Positions 43,621 to 52,751 of a stretch of 64,000 bases of DNA are shown piece by piece (the first letter of the stretch is position 1; the number at the start of each line of letters is the position of its first letter). The position numbers and the translations under genes were made by a program. The stretch is from Pseudomonadota bacterium. GTDB taxonomy: Bacteria > Pseudomonadota > Gammaproteobacteria > Burkholderiales > Burkholderiaceae_F. The DNA is taken from the NCBI GenBank assembly GCA_021842465.1, contig JAKBZN010000007.1, forward strand, positions 1-64,000. Reading direction: 5' to 3'. The notes below the pieces were generated by a model. That model worked only from the letters and a program-made list of their open reading frames with translations. It did not search any database and had not been told where the DNA came from.

Positions 43621-44115
43621 TCATAGCTTCATCGCCTCACGCAGGTCGGCCACCGTCACCATCAATGTCATGGCATCGAGCGGCGATTCGTCAAGGCCGA
43701 GACCGAGGTAGAAGGTCTTGGCCTCTTCGGACAGGGCGTGCACGACCATGCCGCGGATGCCGATGGCGTCGGCCGCATGGATCACGCGCAGCGCTGCGTC
43801 CTGGAAGAGCGCACGGCCGAGCCCCTGCCGGTGATGGCTTGTCGCCACGGCCAGCCGGCCGAGCACGACGACCGGGACCGGATCGGGCATGTTGCGGCGG
43901 AAGCGGCCGGGCGCGGCGGCTGGGGCTACAGCGCTAGACGCGAGAGCGTAGTAGCCGACGACCTTGCGGTCTTCGCACGCGACGAACGTGCGCGAGGCGC
44001 CGCTGATCTGGTTCGCGGCCGCGCGGCGTTCGAGCCAGCTGTTGAGCGACGCCACCCCGCAGTCGAAGCCGGCGATATCGTGGTCGGGGTTGAGCGGTTC
44101 CGGAGCGCGCAGCAT
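43621..44115 (-). CDS. GNAT-family toxin (TacT/AtaT-like)
   Basis: 164-residue acetyltransferase toxin of the type that acetylates aminoacyl-tRNA and blocks translation. The N-terminus HDIAGFDCGVASLNSWLERRAAANQISGASRTFVACEDRKVVGYYALASSAV is characteristic. VVVLGRLAVATSHHRQGLGRALFQDAALRV carries the acetyl-CoA-binding Q/RxxGxG/A loop. The C-terminus AKTFYLGLGLDESPLDAMTLMVTV is also typical and carries the conserved tyrosine. It starts five bases after the DUF1778 antitoxin stop. It looks intact. Bases 43383..43620 beside it hold no recognisable gene. Confidence 0.92.
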   Translation of the reverse strand: MLRAPEPLNPDHDIAGFDCGVASLNSWLERRAAANQISGASRTFVACEDRKVVGYYALASSAVAPAAAPGRFRRNMPDPVPVVVLGRLAVATSHHRQGLGRALFQDAALRVIHAADAIGIRGMVVHALSEEAKTFYLGLGLDESPLDAMTLMVTVADLREAMKL

Positions 44116-44120
44116 CCGGT

Positions 44121-44411
44121 TCAGGCCGTCTTCCAGGGCGCCTTGCTGCGCATCGTCCGCTGCAGCCGTTCATTGGGTTGGGCCGGACGGTCGAGCCGCT
44201 TCAAGAATTCACCATAGGCCTCGGGGCTGACCACCATCAGGGCGCGGTCCAGCAGCGTCTCTTCCGCTGCGCGGCGTGCAGCCTCCAGGATGAAATCCGT
44301 GCGCGTCTTGCCCGCCGACTCCGCCGCGCGGTCGATCAGGTTGCGCTCGGCCGGCGGGATGCGCAGGTTGAGCGTGTCCCGGGGCGCCTTCGTCGTGCTC
44401 GCAGTCGTCAT
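44121..44411 (-). CDS. DUF1778 (TacA-like) antitoxin
   Basis: 96-residue ribbon-helix-helix antitoxin. DTLNLRIPPAERNLIDRAAESAGKTRTDFILEAARRAAEETLLDR is the RHH DNA-binding and dimer part. VVSPEAYGEFLKRLDRPAQPNERLQRTMRSKAPWK is the C-terminal toxin-binding tail with the usual LxxPxxxNxxLxxLxxxxxPW pattern. ATG 44411 is chosen over 44465, whose extra residues overlap the operator. It represses the pair with the toxin as co-repressor in known cases. Confidence 0.93.
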   Translation of the reverse strand: MTTASTTKAPRDTLNLRIPPAERNLIDRAAESAGKTRTDFILEAARRAAEETLLDRALMVVSPEAYGEFLKRLDRPAQPNERLQRTMRSKAPWKTA

Positions 44412-44449
44412 GGCTTGTCCTCTGCAATCTGGCGCCACGATATCACATC

Positions 44450-44468
44450 GTAACGACAAAGTCATTAC
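44450..44468. promoter_or_regulatory. Inverted repeat upstream of DUF1778/GNAT pair, candidate operator
   Basis: GTAACGAC and GTCATTAC surround AAA, symmetric but for one base. It lies 39 bases before the antitoxin start and overlaps the likely promoter (TGACTT and TATCGT on the minus strand). RHH antitoxins bind such repeats. Confidence 0.5.
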
Positions 44469-44726
44469 AAATCCGCCATGGATTGTGCCAGCGGGGGTGC
44501 GGCCGTTGGCGCCCTGACGCTCCCGACAGATCCCTACTGCGCCGGATAGGGCGGGAGGATCATGGTTCGGCTGACGAGGCCTGTAGCGGCCGCGCGGAGT
44601 TTGACCAGACGCGCCGACCTACCCGTGATCAGCACGATCGCGGACGAGACGTTGATTTTGCTACAAGATCTGGGTTGCTTGCTGGTCACTCGATGACCGG
44701 CATACCATGGCGAATCTGCTCATTTT
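44469..44726. other. 258-bp island stretch without a recognised gene
   Basis: Lies between the TA promoter and the broken integrase. A 44-codon plus-strand frame from ATG 44563 (MVRLTRPVAAARSLTRR...) has no known relative to me and no ribosome site. Probably the scar left when the rest of the integrase was lost. Confidence 0.4.
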
Positions 44727-44822
44727 TCAGTCGGTGCGAACATACAGACCTCCACCATCGGTGAGCTTGTAGGGTTTCTCGCGTGGCTTCGCCTGTTCCA
44801 CCATCCGTGCCGTGAGAGACAT
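44727..44822 (-). pseudogene. Truncated phage-type tyrosine integrase (DUF4102 N-terminus)
   Basis: 31 codons: MSLTARMVEQAKPREKPYK, then LTDGGGLYVRTD and a stop. This is the N-terminal arm-binding DUF4102 start of P4/phage-like tyrosine integrases (pattern LTDxxxxxAKPxxKPYKLxDGGGLYL). AGGAGG seven bases before ATG 44822 shows the 5' end is intact. About 370 residues with the catalytic RHRY domain are gone. It lies 160 bases from the tRNA-Ser 3' end and points away from it, the usual place for an integrase that used this tRNA. Confidence 0.85.
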
Positions 44823-44924
44823 GGTATCGGCCTCCTGCCATACCATGTTCGTACCATATTCTGCGCCGGGTTGGCGTTGGTAGTCGCTGGCGGGCTTTGG
44901 CGGACTATGGTACGCCCCCAGAGA

Positions 44925-44960
44925 GAAAAAGCCCGGCTCCTTGGCGGGGCCGGCTTCTTT
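44925..44960 (-). terminator. Rho-independent terminator of tRNA-Ser
   Basis: On the minus strand AAGCCGGCCCC pairs with GGAGCCGGGCTT with one bulge and one mismatch, followed by TTTTTCT. It lies about 25 bases after the tRNA CCA end. Confidence 0.7.
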
Positions 44961-44980
44961 TGGCACTGTTTGGCGTAACG

Positions 44981-45001
44981 CTGGCGGAGACGGAGGGATT
45001 C
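44981..45001. repeat. Right attachment-site repeat (tRNA-Ser 3' end)
   Basis: Direct repeat of 37295..37315, exact over 21 bases. It covers the encoded CCA, discriminator, 3' acceptor strand and part of the T-arm of tRNA-Ser(GCU), so integration left the tRNA whole. Confidence 0.88.
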
Positions 45002-45075
45002 GAACCCTCGATGCGAGTTTTTGCCCGCATGCTCCCTTAGCAGGGGAGTGCCTTCGACCTCTCGGCCACGTCTCC
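44982..45075 (-). tRNA. serX: tRNA-Ser (anticodon GCU)
   Basis: 94 nt including encoded CCA. The acceptor stem GGAGACG pairs with CGTCTCC, the D-arm is GTGGCCGAGAGGTC, and the anticodon loop CTGCTAA reads AGC/AGU serine codons. A long variable arm (GCATGCGGGCAAAAACTCGCATC) is typical of class II tRNA-Ser, and the T-loop is GGTTCGAATCC. It lies between the island and lysC on the lysC strand. The symbol is a convention; the identity rests on the anticodon and long arm. Confidence 0.96.
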
Positions 45076-45194
45076 GAATTTCGGCGGGGTGCTGCGAGAA
45101 GCGGCTCCCGTGCGAACCCTGCAGTGTAGAGCCTGCTCGAAACCGGGTCAAACGGGAGTGCCGTATCGTGGGCGCGGCCGCGCACCCGCGAAGA

Positions 45195-46454
45195 TCACGC
45201 GCCCGCGCTCTGCTCCAGCCCGAACGCCTTGTGCAGCGCGCGCACGGCGAGTTCCATGTACTTGTCCTCGACGACGCAGGAGATCTTGATTTCGCTCGTC
45301 GAGATCATCTGGATGTTGATGCCTTCTTCCGACAGCGTGCGGAACATCAGGCTGGCGATGCCCACGTGCGAGCGCATGCCGATGCCGACCACCGACACCT
45401 TGCAGATGCGCGTGTCGCCCAGCACCGCCCGCGCGCCGATATGGGCCTTGAGTTTGCCATCCAGCAGTTCCATGGCCTTGGCGTATTCGTTGCGGTGAAC
45501 CGTGAACGAAAAATCGGTCAGGCCGTCGGCACCGGTGTTCTGGATGATCATGTCGACGTCGATGTTGGCGTCGGCGACCGGACCGAGGATCTGATACGCG
45601 ATGCCGGGGCGGTCCGGCACGCCGGTGAGGGTGATCTTGGCCTCGTCGCGCGTGAACGCGATTCCGGAAATGGCGGCCTGTTCCATCTGGGTATCTTCCT
45701 CGAACGTGATCAATGTTCCCGAATCCGCCTCTTCTTCGAGCGGCATGTCGGCGTCGGTGAGGCTGGAGAGCACGCGCAGCCGCACCCGGTATTTGCCGGC
45801 GAACTCCACCGAACGGATCTGCAGGACTTTCGAGCCGAGGCTCGCCATCTCCAGCATTTCCTCGAACGTGACCGTGCGCAGGCGCTGCGCCTCGGGAACG
45901 ATGCGCGGATCGGTGGTGTAGACCCCGTCCACGTCGGTGTAGATCAGGCATTCGTCGGCACCCAGCGCCGCGGCCAGCGCCACCGCGGAGGTATCCGAAC
46001 CGCCGCGGCCCAAGGTGGTGATATTGCCGTGTTCGTCCTGGCCCTGGAACCCCGCCACGACGACGACCTGTCCGCCGTCCAGGTCGGCGCGAATCCGCGC
46101 CTCGTCGATGGCGACGATGCGCGCCTTGGTGAACGCGCTGTCGGTGAGCACGCGGACCTGGGCGCCGGTATAGCTGCGCGCGGGAATCCCGATGCTCTTC
46201 AACGCCATTGCCAGCAGGCCGATCGTCACCTGCTCGCCGGTCGAGGCGATGACGTCGAGTTCGCGAGGATCGGGCTCGGCTTGGAGTTCCTTCGCCAGAC
46301 CGATCAGGCGGTTGGTCTCGCCGCTCATCGCGGAAACCACGACGACGATCTGATGACCGGCACGGCTCCACTTGGCGATGCGGCGGGCGACGTTCTTGAT
46401 GCGCTCCGTGCTGCCAACGGAGGTTCCGCCGTACTTGTGGACGATGAGCGCCAT
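45195..46454 (-). CDS. lysC: Aspartate kinase
   Basis: Phosphorylates aspartate in the first step to lysine, threonine, methionine and diaminopimelate. 419 residues with the monofunctional class layout. The kinase domain starts [17 protein letters not shown] (catalytic KYGGTSV), with [35 protein letters not shown] and [15 protein letters not shown]. Two ACT domains follow: [34 protein letters not shown] and [45 protein letters not shown]. The ACT pair binds lysine/threonine for feedback control. tilS lies 106 bases upstream on the same strand. Confidence 0.97.
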   Translation of the reverse strand: MALIVHKYGGTSVGSTERIKNVARRIAKWSRAGHQIVVVVSAMSGETNRLIGLAKELQAEPDPRELDVIASTGEQVTIGLLAMALKSIGIPARSYTGAQVRVLTDSAFTKARIVAIDEARIRADLDGGQVVVVAGFQGQDEHGNITTLGRGGSDTSAVALAAALGADECLIYTDVDGVYTTDPRIVPEAQRLRTVTFEEMLEMASLGSKVLQIRSVEFAGKYRVRLRVLSSLTDADMPLEEEADSGTLITFEEDTQMEQAAISGIAFTRDEAKITLTGVPDRPGIAYQILGPVADANIDVDMIIQNTGADGLTDFSFTVHRNEYAKAMELLDGKLKAHIGARAVLGDTRICKVSVVGIGMRSHVGIASLMFRTLSEEGINIQMISTSEIKISCVVEDKYMELAVRALHKAFGLEQSAGA

Positions 46455-46491
46455 GAAATTCGGGAAAATCGAATGAAAACCCGCAATTATA

Positions 46492-46535
46492 CGGAGAACT
46501 GCCCGGAGAACTGCCCGGAGAACTGCGCGGAGAAC
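46492..46535. repeat. 12-bp tandem repeat
   Basis: CGGAGAACTGCC is repeated three and two-thirds times in the gap between tilS and lysC, just before the lysC start. The third copy has one change. It lies in the lysC leader. Confidence 0.85.
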
Positions 46536-46560
46536 GGGTGTCGGGCCTCCCGATGACGTC

Positions 46561-48183
46561 TCAGGACCCTGGACCGAAGTGCGCTGCGGATACCGACGTC
46601 AGCAGGTCCTCCGCGCCGGTCCATTCGATGCGGATTCGCCCGGCGCCTGGTTCGACGAAGCGCACGTCGGCACCGAGTCCGGCGGCGTAGATCAGCCGGT
46701 CGTCCCGCCAGACCAGGGGAAGCGCAGCGCGGTCGAATTCCGGCACGCCGCGTTCCTGATACCAGTGCTTGAGGTGTTTCGACGGGCGGGCGGGATGCGG
46801 CTTGAGCCGCTCCCCGCCGCTGCGGCTGCGCAGGTCCAGCGGTTGCGCGCGCAGCCAGTCGGGATCAAACCCGGCGGCGTCAGTCGGCAGAAACCGGAGC
46901 ACGCCGCCCCAGGATGGCACGGGAAGCTCCGGTTCGCCGCGCCACAGCAAGCGCTCGCGCCCCCGCGCGTCGGCGCCGGGTACGCGCAGGCAAAGCAGGC
47001 CGCGATGGCGGCGCAACTCCTGTCGGCCGAAGCGGATCCGCATGCGCCCCTCCGGCGCACCCTCGATCGCCTGTGCCAGCGCCTCCCGCAACCGCGCGCG
47101 CGGCGGCGCCTCCACGCCGGCGCGCGCCAGCCACGCGCGCAGCACCAAGGCCTGGCGCGTGGGCGTCAACGTGGCAAGCCGATCGATGCGAAGCATGTCG
47201 ACCGGCGCACCATCCATGCACCATTGCAGCAACTCGGCGCCGAGTTCCTGCACCAACTCCGCGGCGTCCGCGATCAGATCGATCGAGCGCGCCGCCGACT
47301 TGCGAACCCCGCTGCGGATCGCCGCCAGTTGCGGCAGCACGTTCGCGCGGATCGCATTGCGCGCGAGCCGCGTGTCGGCGTTGCTGGGATCGTCGATCGT
47401 TGCCAGCCCGTACCGCGCGACGTAGTTCGCCATGGCCTCGCGCGGCACGTCCAGGAAAGGCCGCAGCACTTGCACCGCGTCGCCTCCTTCCTCCCCGTAC
47501 TCCGCGCCGCGCGCCGCGGCGATCCCGGCCAGGCCGGCCGGGCCCGCCCCGCGCAGCCATTGCAGCAGGAAGGTTTCCAGGCGGTCATCCGCATGATGCG
47601 CGGTGAGCACAAACGCCGCGCCCCGTTTTCGCGCCGCGTCGACCAGCGCGCCATACCGCGCATCGCGGGCGCCGGCCTCGACGCCTCGCGCCCGCCATGC
47701 CACCGCAACCCGACGCACGACGCATTCCACGCCGCGGGCGGCGCATTGGGCGGCGCAGTGCTCCGCCCAATCGTCCGCGCAATCCTGAAGACCGTGATGC
47801 ACATGGACCGCGAGCAGGGATTGAAACGCGGCATGGCCACGATCGCGCAGGCGGCAGGCGAGATCGAGGAGCGCGGTGGAATCGGGGCCGCCGCTATAGG
47901 CAAGCACGAGCCCGACGCGCACACCCTCACCCCCGCCCTCTCCCGCCGCCGCGGGAGAGGGGGAACCCACCCCGCCGCACCGACACCCGAGCAAGCGGAT
48001 GTCCGCACGCGGCGCCGGGTCGCTGCCGCCCTGCCCGCGCCCGTCGGCAAGCGAACGGGGCGCGGAAACCGCGCCTTCCACCGCGCGCTGCAACGCGCTC
48101 AGCAGAACGCGGTCTTCCGTGCTCTCCGGAAGAAACGCGGAGTCCGGCTTATGCTTCGCTGGGGGCTTCCTTGAACTTGCCAT
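46561..48183 (-). CDS. tilS: tRNA(Ile)-lysidine synthase
   Basis: Makes lysidine at C34 of tRNA-Ile(CAU), which changes its codon from AUG to AUA; essential. The PP-loop is [41 protein letters not shown] is the second family block. [24 protein letters not shown] and [18 protein letters not shown] follow, with a C-terminal substrate domain ([32 protein letters not shown]). 540 residues exceed the usual 430-480, largely because about 90 residues precede the PP-loop; part of these is encoded by a GC-rich hairpin repeat. ATG 48183 overlaps accA by 35 bases. Confidence 0.92.
   Translation of the reverse strand: MASSRKPPAKHKPDSAFLPESTEDRVLLSALQRAVEGAVSAPRSLADGRGQGGSDPAPRADIRLLGCRCGGVGSPSPAAAGEGGGEGVRVGLVLAYSGGPDSTALLDLACRLRDRGHAAFQSLLAVHVHHGLQDCADDWAEHCAAQCAARGVECVVRRVAVAWRARGVEAGARDARYGALVDAARKRGAAFVLTAHHADDRLETFLLQWLRGAGPAGLAGIAAARGAEYGEEGGDAVQVLRPFLDVPREAMANYVARYGLATIDDPSNADTRLARNAIRANVLPQLAAIRSGVRKSAARSIDLIADAAELVQELGAELLQWCMDGAPVDMLRIDRLATLTPTRQALVLRAWLARAGVEAPPRARLREALAQAIEGAPEGRMRIRFGRQELRRHRGLLCLRVPGADARGRERLLWRGEPELPVPSWGGVLRFLPTDAAGFDPDWLRAQPLDLRSRSGGERLKPHPARPSKHLKHWYQERGVPEFDRAALPLVWRDDRLIYAAGLGADVRFVEPGAGRIRIEWTGAEDLLTSVSAAHFGPGS
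47925..47975. repeat. GC-rich hairpin repeat inside tilS
   Basis: CCCTCTCCCGC (47936..47946) pairs perfectly with GCGGGAGAGGG (47951..47961) around CGCC. It is read in frame as [16 protein letters not shown] just before the PP-loop. It matches in kind the hairpins at 22448 and 52088. Confidence 0.7.
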
Positions 48184-49129
48184 AGCTCATCAGGCGGGCG
48201 TGCCGGGCCGCGAGCAGATCCTTGGTCTTGACGCCCTGGAACTGCCGCAGGGCGTCGGCCAGGGCACGCTTGAGCAGGGTGGCCATCTCGTCGGGATCGC
48301 GATGCGCGGCACCCACCGGCTCGGCAACGATGCGATCGATCAGGCCCAGCGCCTTGAGGCGATTGGCGGTCAGGCCCAGCGCCTCGGCCGCGTCGGACGC
48401 GCGCTCGGCGCTTTTCCACAGGATCGACGCACAGCCCTCCGGGGAGATCACCGAATAGGTCGAGTACTGCAGCATGAGCACCATGTCGGCCACGGCGATC
48501 GCCAGCGCGCCGCCCGAACCGCCCTCGCCGATGATCGTCGAAATGATCGGCACCTGCAGCTGCGACAGCACGAACAGGTTGTGGCCGATTGCCTCGGACT
48601 GGCCCCGCTCCTCGGCGTCGATGCCGGGATAGGCACCCGGCGTATCGACGAACGTGAACAGCGGCAGGCGGAATTTCTCCGCCAACTTCATCAACCGCAG
48701 CGCCTTGCGATACCCCTCGGGCTTGGGCATGCCGAAGTTGCGCATCGCACGCTCCTTCGTGTCGCGCCCCTTCTGCTGGCCGATCACCATCACTGGCTGG
48801 CCATTGAACCGGGCCAGGCCTCCGACGATGGAGGGATCGTCGGCGAACGCGCGATCGCCGTGCAGCTCGTGGAAATCGGTGAAGATCCGGTTGACGTAAT
48901 CAAGGGTGTAGGGCCGCTGCGGATGGCGCGCGAGCTGGGAAATCTGCCAGGGTGTGAGCTTGGCGTAGATCTCCTGCAGCAGTCCCCGGCTCTTTTCCTG
49001 CAGGCGGGCGATTTCATCGGAAATATCGACAGCGGAATCGTCCTGGACGAACCGCAGCTCCTCGATCTTCGATTCGAGGTCGGCGATCGGCTGTTCGAAA
49101 TCCAGAAATGCGGTCTTGGCGGGCGGCAT
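48149..49129 (-). CDS. accA: Acetyl-CoA carboxylase carboxyltransferase subunit alpha
   Basis: Alpha subunit of the carboxyltransferase that, with AccD, makes malonyl-CoA for fatty acid synthesis. 326 residues is the family length. [20 protein letters not shown] opens it. [42 protein letters not shown] and [30 protein letters not shown] are hallmark blocks, with [41 protein letters not shown] as the oxyanion region. ATG 49129 is chosen over 49177, as the family starts M..xFLDFEQPI. The end overlaps tilS. Confidence 0.97.
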   Translation of the reverse strand: MPPAKTAFLDFEQPIADLESKIEELRFVQDDSAVDISDEIARLQEKSRGLLQEIYAKLTPWQISQLARHPQRPYTLDYVNRIFTDFHELHGDRAFADDPSIVGGLARFNGQPVMVIGQQKGRDTKERAMRNFGMPKPEGYRKALRLMKLAEKFRLPLFTFVDTPGAYPGIDAEERGQSEAIGHNLFVLSQLQVPIISTIIGEGGSGGALAIAVADMVLMLQYSTYSVISPEGCASILWKSAERASDAAEALGLTANRLKALGLIDRIVAEPVGAAHRDPDEMATLLKRALADALRQFQGVKTKDLLAARHARLMSYGKFKEAPSEA

Positions 49130-49140
49130 GGCTTCGTCTT

Positions 49141-49833
49141 TCAATATTCGACCGGAACCGGGTCCAGGCTGCGCCAAAGGTACCAGGTCGCGACGCTGCG
49201 ATAGGGCGCCCAGCGTCGGCCCAGCTGCGCAACCTTTTCCCGTCCGGCACCGCGCAGGAGATCGGCGGCCGTCTCCCCAGGAAAATAGTGCATCCCGACC
49301 GCCTTGAGCAGGCCGAGGTCGTCCAGCGGCAACACGTCGGGGCGCAGAAGATTAAAGATCAAAAACATCTCGGCTGTCCAGCGGCCGATGCCGCGGATTT
49401 CCGTCAGGCGGCGAATGACCGCCTCGTCGTCCCAGGCGGCCATCTCCGCCGCGTCGATGCGGCCGTCGGAAAAATGGCGGGCCAGATCGCGCAGGTATTC
49501 GACTTTGCGGTCCGACAGGCCGCAGGCCCGCAAGGTCGTCGCGCGGCGGCGCAACAGCGATGCCGCAGCCTCCGCGGCCCCCAATTCGGGACAGCGCAAG
49601 CAGAGCCGCTGCCAAACCGAATCGGCAGCCTTTACCGAAATCTGCTGTCCGACGATCGAGCGCGCAAGCGTGAGAAACCCGTCGCCCCGGCTCGCCAGCG
49701 CCACGCGCGGGTGGCCGGCGATGATCGCGCCGAGGGTCGGATCCGCCACGCGCAGGCGACGCTTGGCGGCGGTCCAATAGTCCGGGGCGGGGATGCCGCG
49801 CGGGGAAGGAGGAATTCCTAGCTCCGCCGCCAT
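49141..49833 (-). CDS. DNA-3-methyladenine glycosylase, AlkA-like (HhH-GPD)
   Basis: Base-excision glycosylase, 230 residues. The HhH-GPD region runs [24 protein letters not shown], then [36 protein letters not shown]. The helix-hairpin-helix is [10 protein letters not shown] and the catalytic aspartate is in [24 protein letters not shown] closes it. It lacks the AlkA N-terminal extra domain, as in the short Burkholderiales and MagIII-like forms. It would remove alkylated purines. The start ATG 49833 lies within the cysS 3' end (16-base overlap), suggesting coupling. Confidence 0.92.
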   Translation of the reverse strand: MAAELGIPPSPRGIPAPDYWTAAKRRLRVADPTLGAIIAGHPRVALASRGDGFLTLARSIVGQQISVKAADSVWQRLCLRCPELGAAEAAASLLRRRATTLRACGLSDRKVEYLRDLARHFSDGRIDAAEMAAWDDEAVIRRLTEIRGIGRWTAEMFLIFNLLRPDVLPLDDLGLLKAVGMHYFPGETAADLLRGAGREKVAQLGRRWAPYRSVATWYLWRSLDPVPVEY

Positions 49834-51206
49834 GTCGTGCCGCCTGGCCCGTCTTCCAGCACGATGCCATCGGCCGCGAGTTCGGCGCGGATGCGGTCGG
49901 CGGTCGCGAAATCACGCGCCTTCTTGGCGGCCGCGCGCGCCGCGATCCGTTCCGCGATCCGTTCACCGTCTGCGCCGTCGCCGACCGCTTCCGTTCCGCC
50001 GGGCGACGATTGCAGAAACGCGTCGGCATCGTCCTGCAGCAGGCCGAGCACCCCGCCCAGCGCGCGCAACTGCGCCGCCGCGACCGGCGACTTGCCGCGG
50101 TTGACCTCGCCGGCCAGATCGAACAGTTCGGCCACCGCCGCCGCCGTATTGAAATCGTCATCCATCGCCGCGGCGAAGCGCTGCCCATGCGGCTCCTGCC
50201 AGTCGACCGCGACCGGAGCGCGCGCGAAGCCCCGCAACGCGGTATAGAGCCGCGCCAGCGCGGCGCGCGCGTCCGCGAGCAGGTCCGGGGTGAAGGAGAT
50301 CTGTCCGCGGTAGTGCGTCCGGACCAGGAAAAACCGCAGGACTTCCGGCTGGTGCCGGGCCAGGGCATCGCGAATGGTGAGGAAGTTGCCCAAGGACTTG
50401 GACATCTTTTCCTCGCCCACGCGCAGCGCGCCGCAATGCATCCAGAGATTGGCCATCCGCTCGCCGAACGCGCCTTCGCTTTGCGCGATCTCGTTTTCGT
50501 GGTGGGGAAAAATCAGGTCCGGACCACCGCCATGGATGTCGAAGGTATGCCCGAGGGTCGCGGCGGACATCGCCGAACATTCGATATGCCAGCCCGGCCG
50601 GCCCGGCCCCCAGGGCGACGGCCAGTGCGGCTCGTCGTCCTTGGCATGCTTCCAGAGCGCGAAGTCGAGCGGATCGTGCTTGGCCTGGCGGACCTCGATG
50701 CGCTCGCCGGCACGCAACTCGTCGAGGGATCGCCCCGAAAGCTTGCCGTAGCCCGGAAACTTGCGGACCGCGAAATCGACGTCGCCGTCCTCGGCGAGAT
50801 AGGCCAGGCCCTTGCGCTCGAGCGTGCCGATGAGGTCGAGCATCTCCGGGATGTATGCGGTGGCACGGGGCTCGATGTCAGGCCGCTCGATGCCCAGCGC
50901 ATCGAGGTCCTCGTGCATCGCGCGGATGTTGCGCTCCGTCACCGCGGAGATCGGCTCCCCGCGCTCCTGGGCGCGGCGGATGATCTTGTCGTCGACGTCG
51001 GTGATGTTGCGCACGTAGGTCACGCGCAGGCCGCGGGCGCGCAGCCATCGCTGCACGACGTCGAACGCCACCATCAGGCGGGCATGCCCAAGATGGCAGA
51101 GATCGTAGGTCGTCATGCCGCATACGTACATGCGTACATGCCCCGGCTCGAGGGGAACGAGGTCTTCGACGCGGCGGGAAAGGGTGCTGTAGATTCGGAT
51201 CGTCAT
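49818..51206 (-). CDS. cysS: Cysteinyl-tRNA synthetase
   Basis: Class I synthetase of 462 residues that charges tRNA-Cys. [30 protein letters not shown] carries the first zinc cysteine and the HIGH-type [46 protein letters not shown] gives the other zinc ligands, and [11 protein letters not shown] is KMSKS. The C-terminal anticodon-binding region is helical, with [37 protein letters not shown] typical of CysS. ATG 51206 is chosen, as the family start MxIYSTLSR follows. The leader is long. Confidence 0.97.
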   Translation of the reverse strand: MTIRIYSTLSRRVEDLVPLEPGHVRMYVCGMTTYDLCHLGHARLMVAFDVVQRWLRARGLRVTYVRNITDVDDKIIRRAQERGEPISAVTERNIRAMHEDLDALGIERPDIEPRATAYIPEMLDLIGTLERKGLAYLAEDGDVDFAVRKFPGYGKLSGRSLDELRAGERIEVRQAKHDPLDFALWKHAKDDEPHWPSPWGPGRPGWHIECSAMSAATLGHTFDIHGGGPDLIFPHHENEIAQSEGAFGERMANLWMHCGALRVGEEKMSKSLGNFLTIRDALARHQPEVLRFFLVRTHYRGQISFTPDLLADARAALARLYTALRGFARAPVAVDWQEPHGQRFAAAMDDDFNTAAAVAELFDLAGEVNRGKSPVAAAQLRALGGVLGLLQDDADAFLQSSPGGTEAVGDGADGERIAERIAARAAAKKARDFATADRIRAELAADGIVLEDGPGGTTWRRS

Positions 51207-51379
51207 GGAGGTCGGCAGGGAATCGCCATGCGGCCCCACCCAAGCGGCGATCGGGTCCGCGCACACGACCGGGACGCCTTCGGGCGCAGCCAAGGAGGCG
51301 GACTGGACGTCCGGCAGGCAGGCAGCCGGGAGTTCGTCACGAACCCGCGTTCTGGAGATTCCTTAGAATGACGAATTCC

Positions 51380-51385
51380 AGTATA
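51380..51385 (-). promoter_or_regulatory. Strong -10 box upstream of cysS
   Basis: TATACT on the minus strand, preceded by TGA (TGATATACT). The -35 region is weak. It would give a leader of about 165 nt before cysS, within the 222-bp divergent gap to the TPR gene. Confidence 0.4.
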
Positions 51386-51428
51386 TCAGCGCCCTAGCTG
51401 CCCTTCGATTTCCCCACCGGATTCCGCC

Positions 51429-52061
51429 TTGCCGCCCACCCCTCGTTTTTCCGACGCTCGCTTTCCAATTCCGGCCGCCGCGGCGCTGATCGCCGCCGCG
51501 GCCCTCATGGCACCCGCCGCGCATGCGCAGTCGGCAAACGCCCAGGCCGCGCCCACGATCGCCCCCACGCTTGCGGCCAAACCGCCGGCGAACGACAACC
51601 CGACCGCCGCGGCGATGAAGGCCATCGCCGGCGCCCTGCGCAAGGGCGATCGGCCGGGCGCCTTGAAGCTTGCCGACGCATTTCTTGCCACCCACCCTCG
51701 GAACGTCTCCGTGCGCTTCCAGCGCGCGGTGATTCTCGAGGATCTGAACCGCCTGCCGGAGGCCGCCGCCGCGTTCGAATCCCTCATCCGGGACTTTCCG
51801 GAGTTGCCCGAGCCCTACAACGATCTGGCCGTGATCCACGCGGCCCAGGGCCATCTCGAATTGGCGGAACAAGACCTCCGCCGCTCGATCGGCGCGCAAC
51901 CGAACTACGTCACCGCGCGCGAGAATCTGGGCGACCTGTACATCGCCATGGCGGTCGCCTCCTATGCGAGCGGCGTCCAGCTCGCACCGGCCAACGGCGC
52001 GCTTCGAAAGAAACTCGCGATGGCGCGCAACTTGTCGGCCGAACTGACAAAAGCGCGCTGA
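51429..52061 (+). CDS. Secreted tetratricopeptide-repeat protein
   Basis: 210 residues. A signal peptide (FPIPAAAALIAAAALMAPAAHAQ) is followed by an alanine/proline-rich linker and three TPR-like helix pairs: GDRPGALKLADAFLATHPRNVSVRFQRAVILEDLNRLPEAAAAFESLIRDFPELPEPYNDLAVIHAAQGHLELAEQDLRRSIGAQP. It should act as a periplasmic scaffold. The start is TTG 51429; the next ATG would remove the signal. The gene heads the ppiA-ppiB-lpxH run, so a chaperone-like role in envelope folding is plausible but unproven. Confidence 0.82.
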   Translation: MPPTPRFSDARFPIPAAAALIAAAALMAPAAHAQSANAQAAPTIAPTLAAKPPANDNPTAAAMKAIAGALRKGDRPGALKLADAFLATHPRNVSVRFQRAVILEDLNRLPEAAAAFESLIRDFPELPEPYNDLAVIHAAQGHLELAEQDLRRSIGAQPNYVTARENLGDLYIAMAVASYASGVQLAPANGALRKKLAMARNLSAELTKAR

Positions 52062-52087
52062 GCGCCGCATTCGCAACCCCCCCAGCC

Positions 52088-52107
52088 CCCTCCCGCGAGC
52101 GGGAGGG
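52088..52107. repeat. GC-rich hairpin repeat before ppiA
   Basis: CCCTCCCG pairs with CGGGAGGG around CGAG. It has the same type and flanks (CCCCCxAGCCCCCTCCC) as the copies in tilS and the TerC-like gene. It lies between the TPR gene stop and the ppiA ribosome site and may also attenuate read-through. Confidence 0.65.
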
Positions 52108-52125
52108 CACTTCAGGAGAATCCCC

Positions 52126-52719
52126 TTGAAACGATTCCGTAGCGCTCTCGCCCTTCTTGCCGTCGCTGCCTGTGCAGCGCTTCCCCTTCGCCCCGCGGTC
52201 GCCGCCGAGCCGGCGAAGCCGGTGATCGTGACGCTCGACACCAACGTCGGCAAGATCGTGCTTGCGCTCGACCCGCAGCGCGCCCCCAGGACGGTGGCGA
52301 ATTTCGTGCGCTATGTCCGCGACGGGTTCTACCGCGGCACGATCTTCCATCGGGTGATCCCCGGCTTTATGATCCAGGGCGGCGGCTACACGAAAGACCT
52401 GAACGAGAAGCCGACCCGGGATCCGATCCCCATCGAAAGCAATAACGGCCTCAAGAACCTGCGCGGCACCATCGCGATGGCGCGCACCAGCGATCCGAAC
52501 TCGGCCACTGCGCAGTTCTTCATCAACATCGTCGACAACGGCTTTCTCGACTACCCCGGCCAGGACGGCTACGGCTATACCGTGTTCGGCCGCGTGATTT
52601 CGGGGCTGGGCGTGGTCGACCGGATCGCCGCGGTCCCCACCACGTCGCAAGACGGGGCGTTCCAGAACCTGCCGTCGACGCCCGTGGTGATCGAGGACGC
52701 GCATCTCGGCAACCATTGA
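52126..52719 (+). CDS. ppiA: Periplasmic peptidyl-prolyl cis-trans isomerase (cyclophilin)
   Basis: 197-residue cyclophilin with a signal peptide ([26 protein letters not shown]), so it works in the periplasm on outer-membrane protein folding. [54 protein letters not shown] holds the catalytic arginine in [41 protein letters not shown] and [20 protein letters not shown] complete the fold. The start is TTG 52126, set by CAGGAGAA seven bases before. It is followed by a cytoplasmic paralogue. Confidence 0.94.
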   Translation: MKRFRSALALLAVAACAALPLRPAVAAEPAKPVIVTLDTNVGKIVLALDPQRAPRTVANFVRYVRDGFYRGTIFHRVIPGFMIQGGGYTKDLNEKPTRDPIPIESNNGLKNLRGTIAMARTSDPNSATAQFFINIVDNGFLDYPGQDGYGYTVFGRVISGLGVVDRIAAVPTTSQDGAFQNLPSTPVVIEDAHLGNH

Positions 52720-52751
52720 CCCTTTCACCCCGCCACTCGGAGAAAATCCCC

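Noticed and set aside
46492-46535. 12-bp repeats as an operator array or CRISPR
   Set aside because: Repeats are directly adjacent without spacers and too short for CRISPR. No regulator is known to match.
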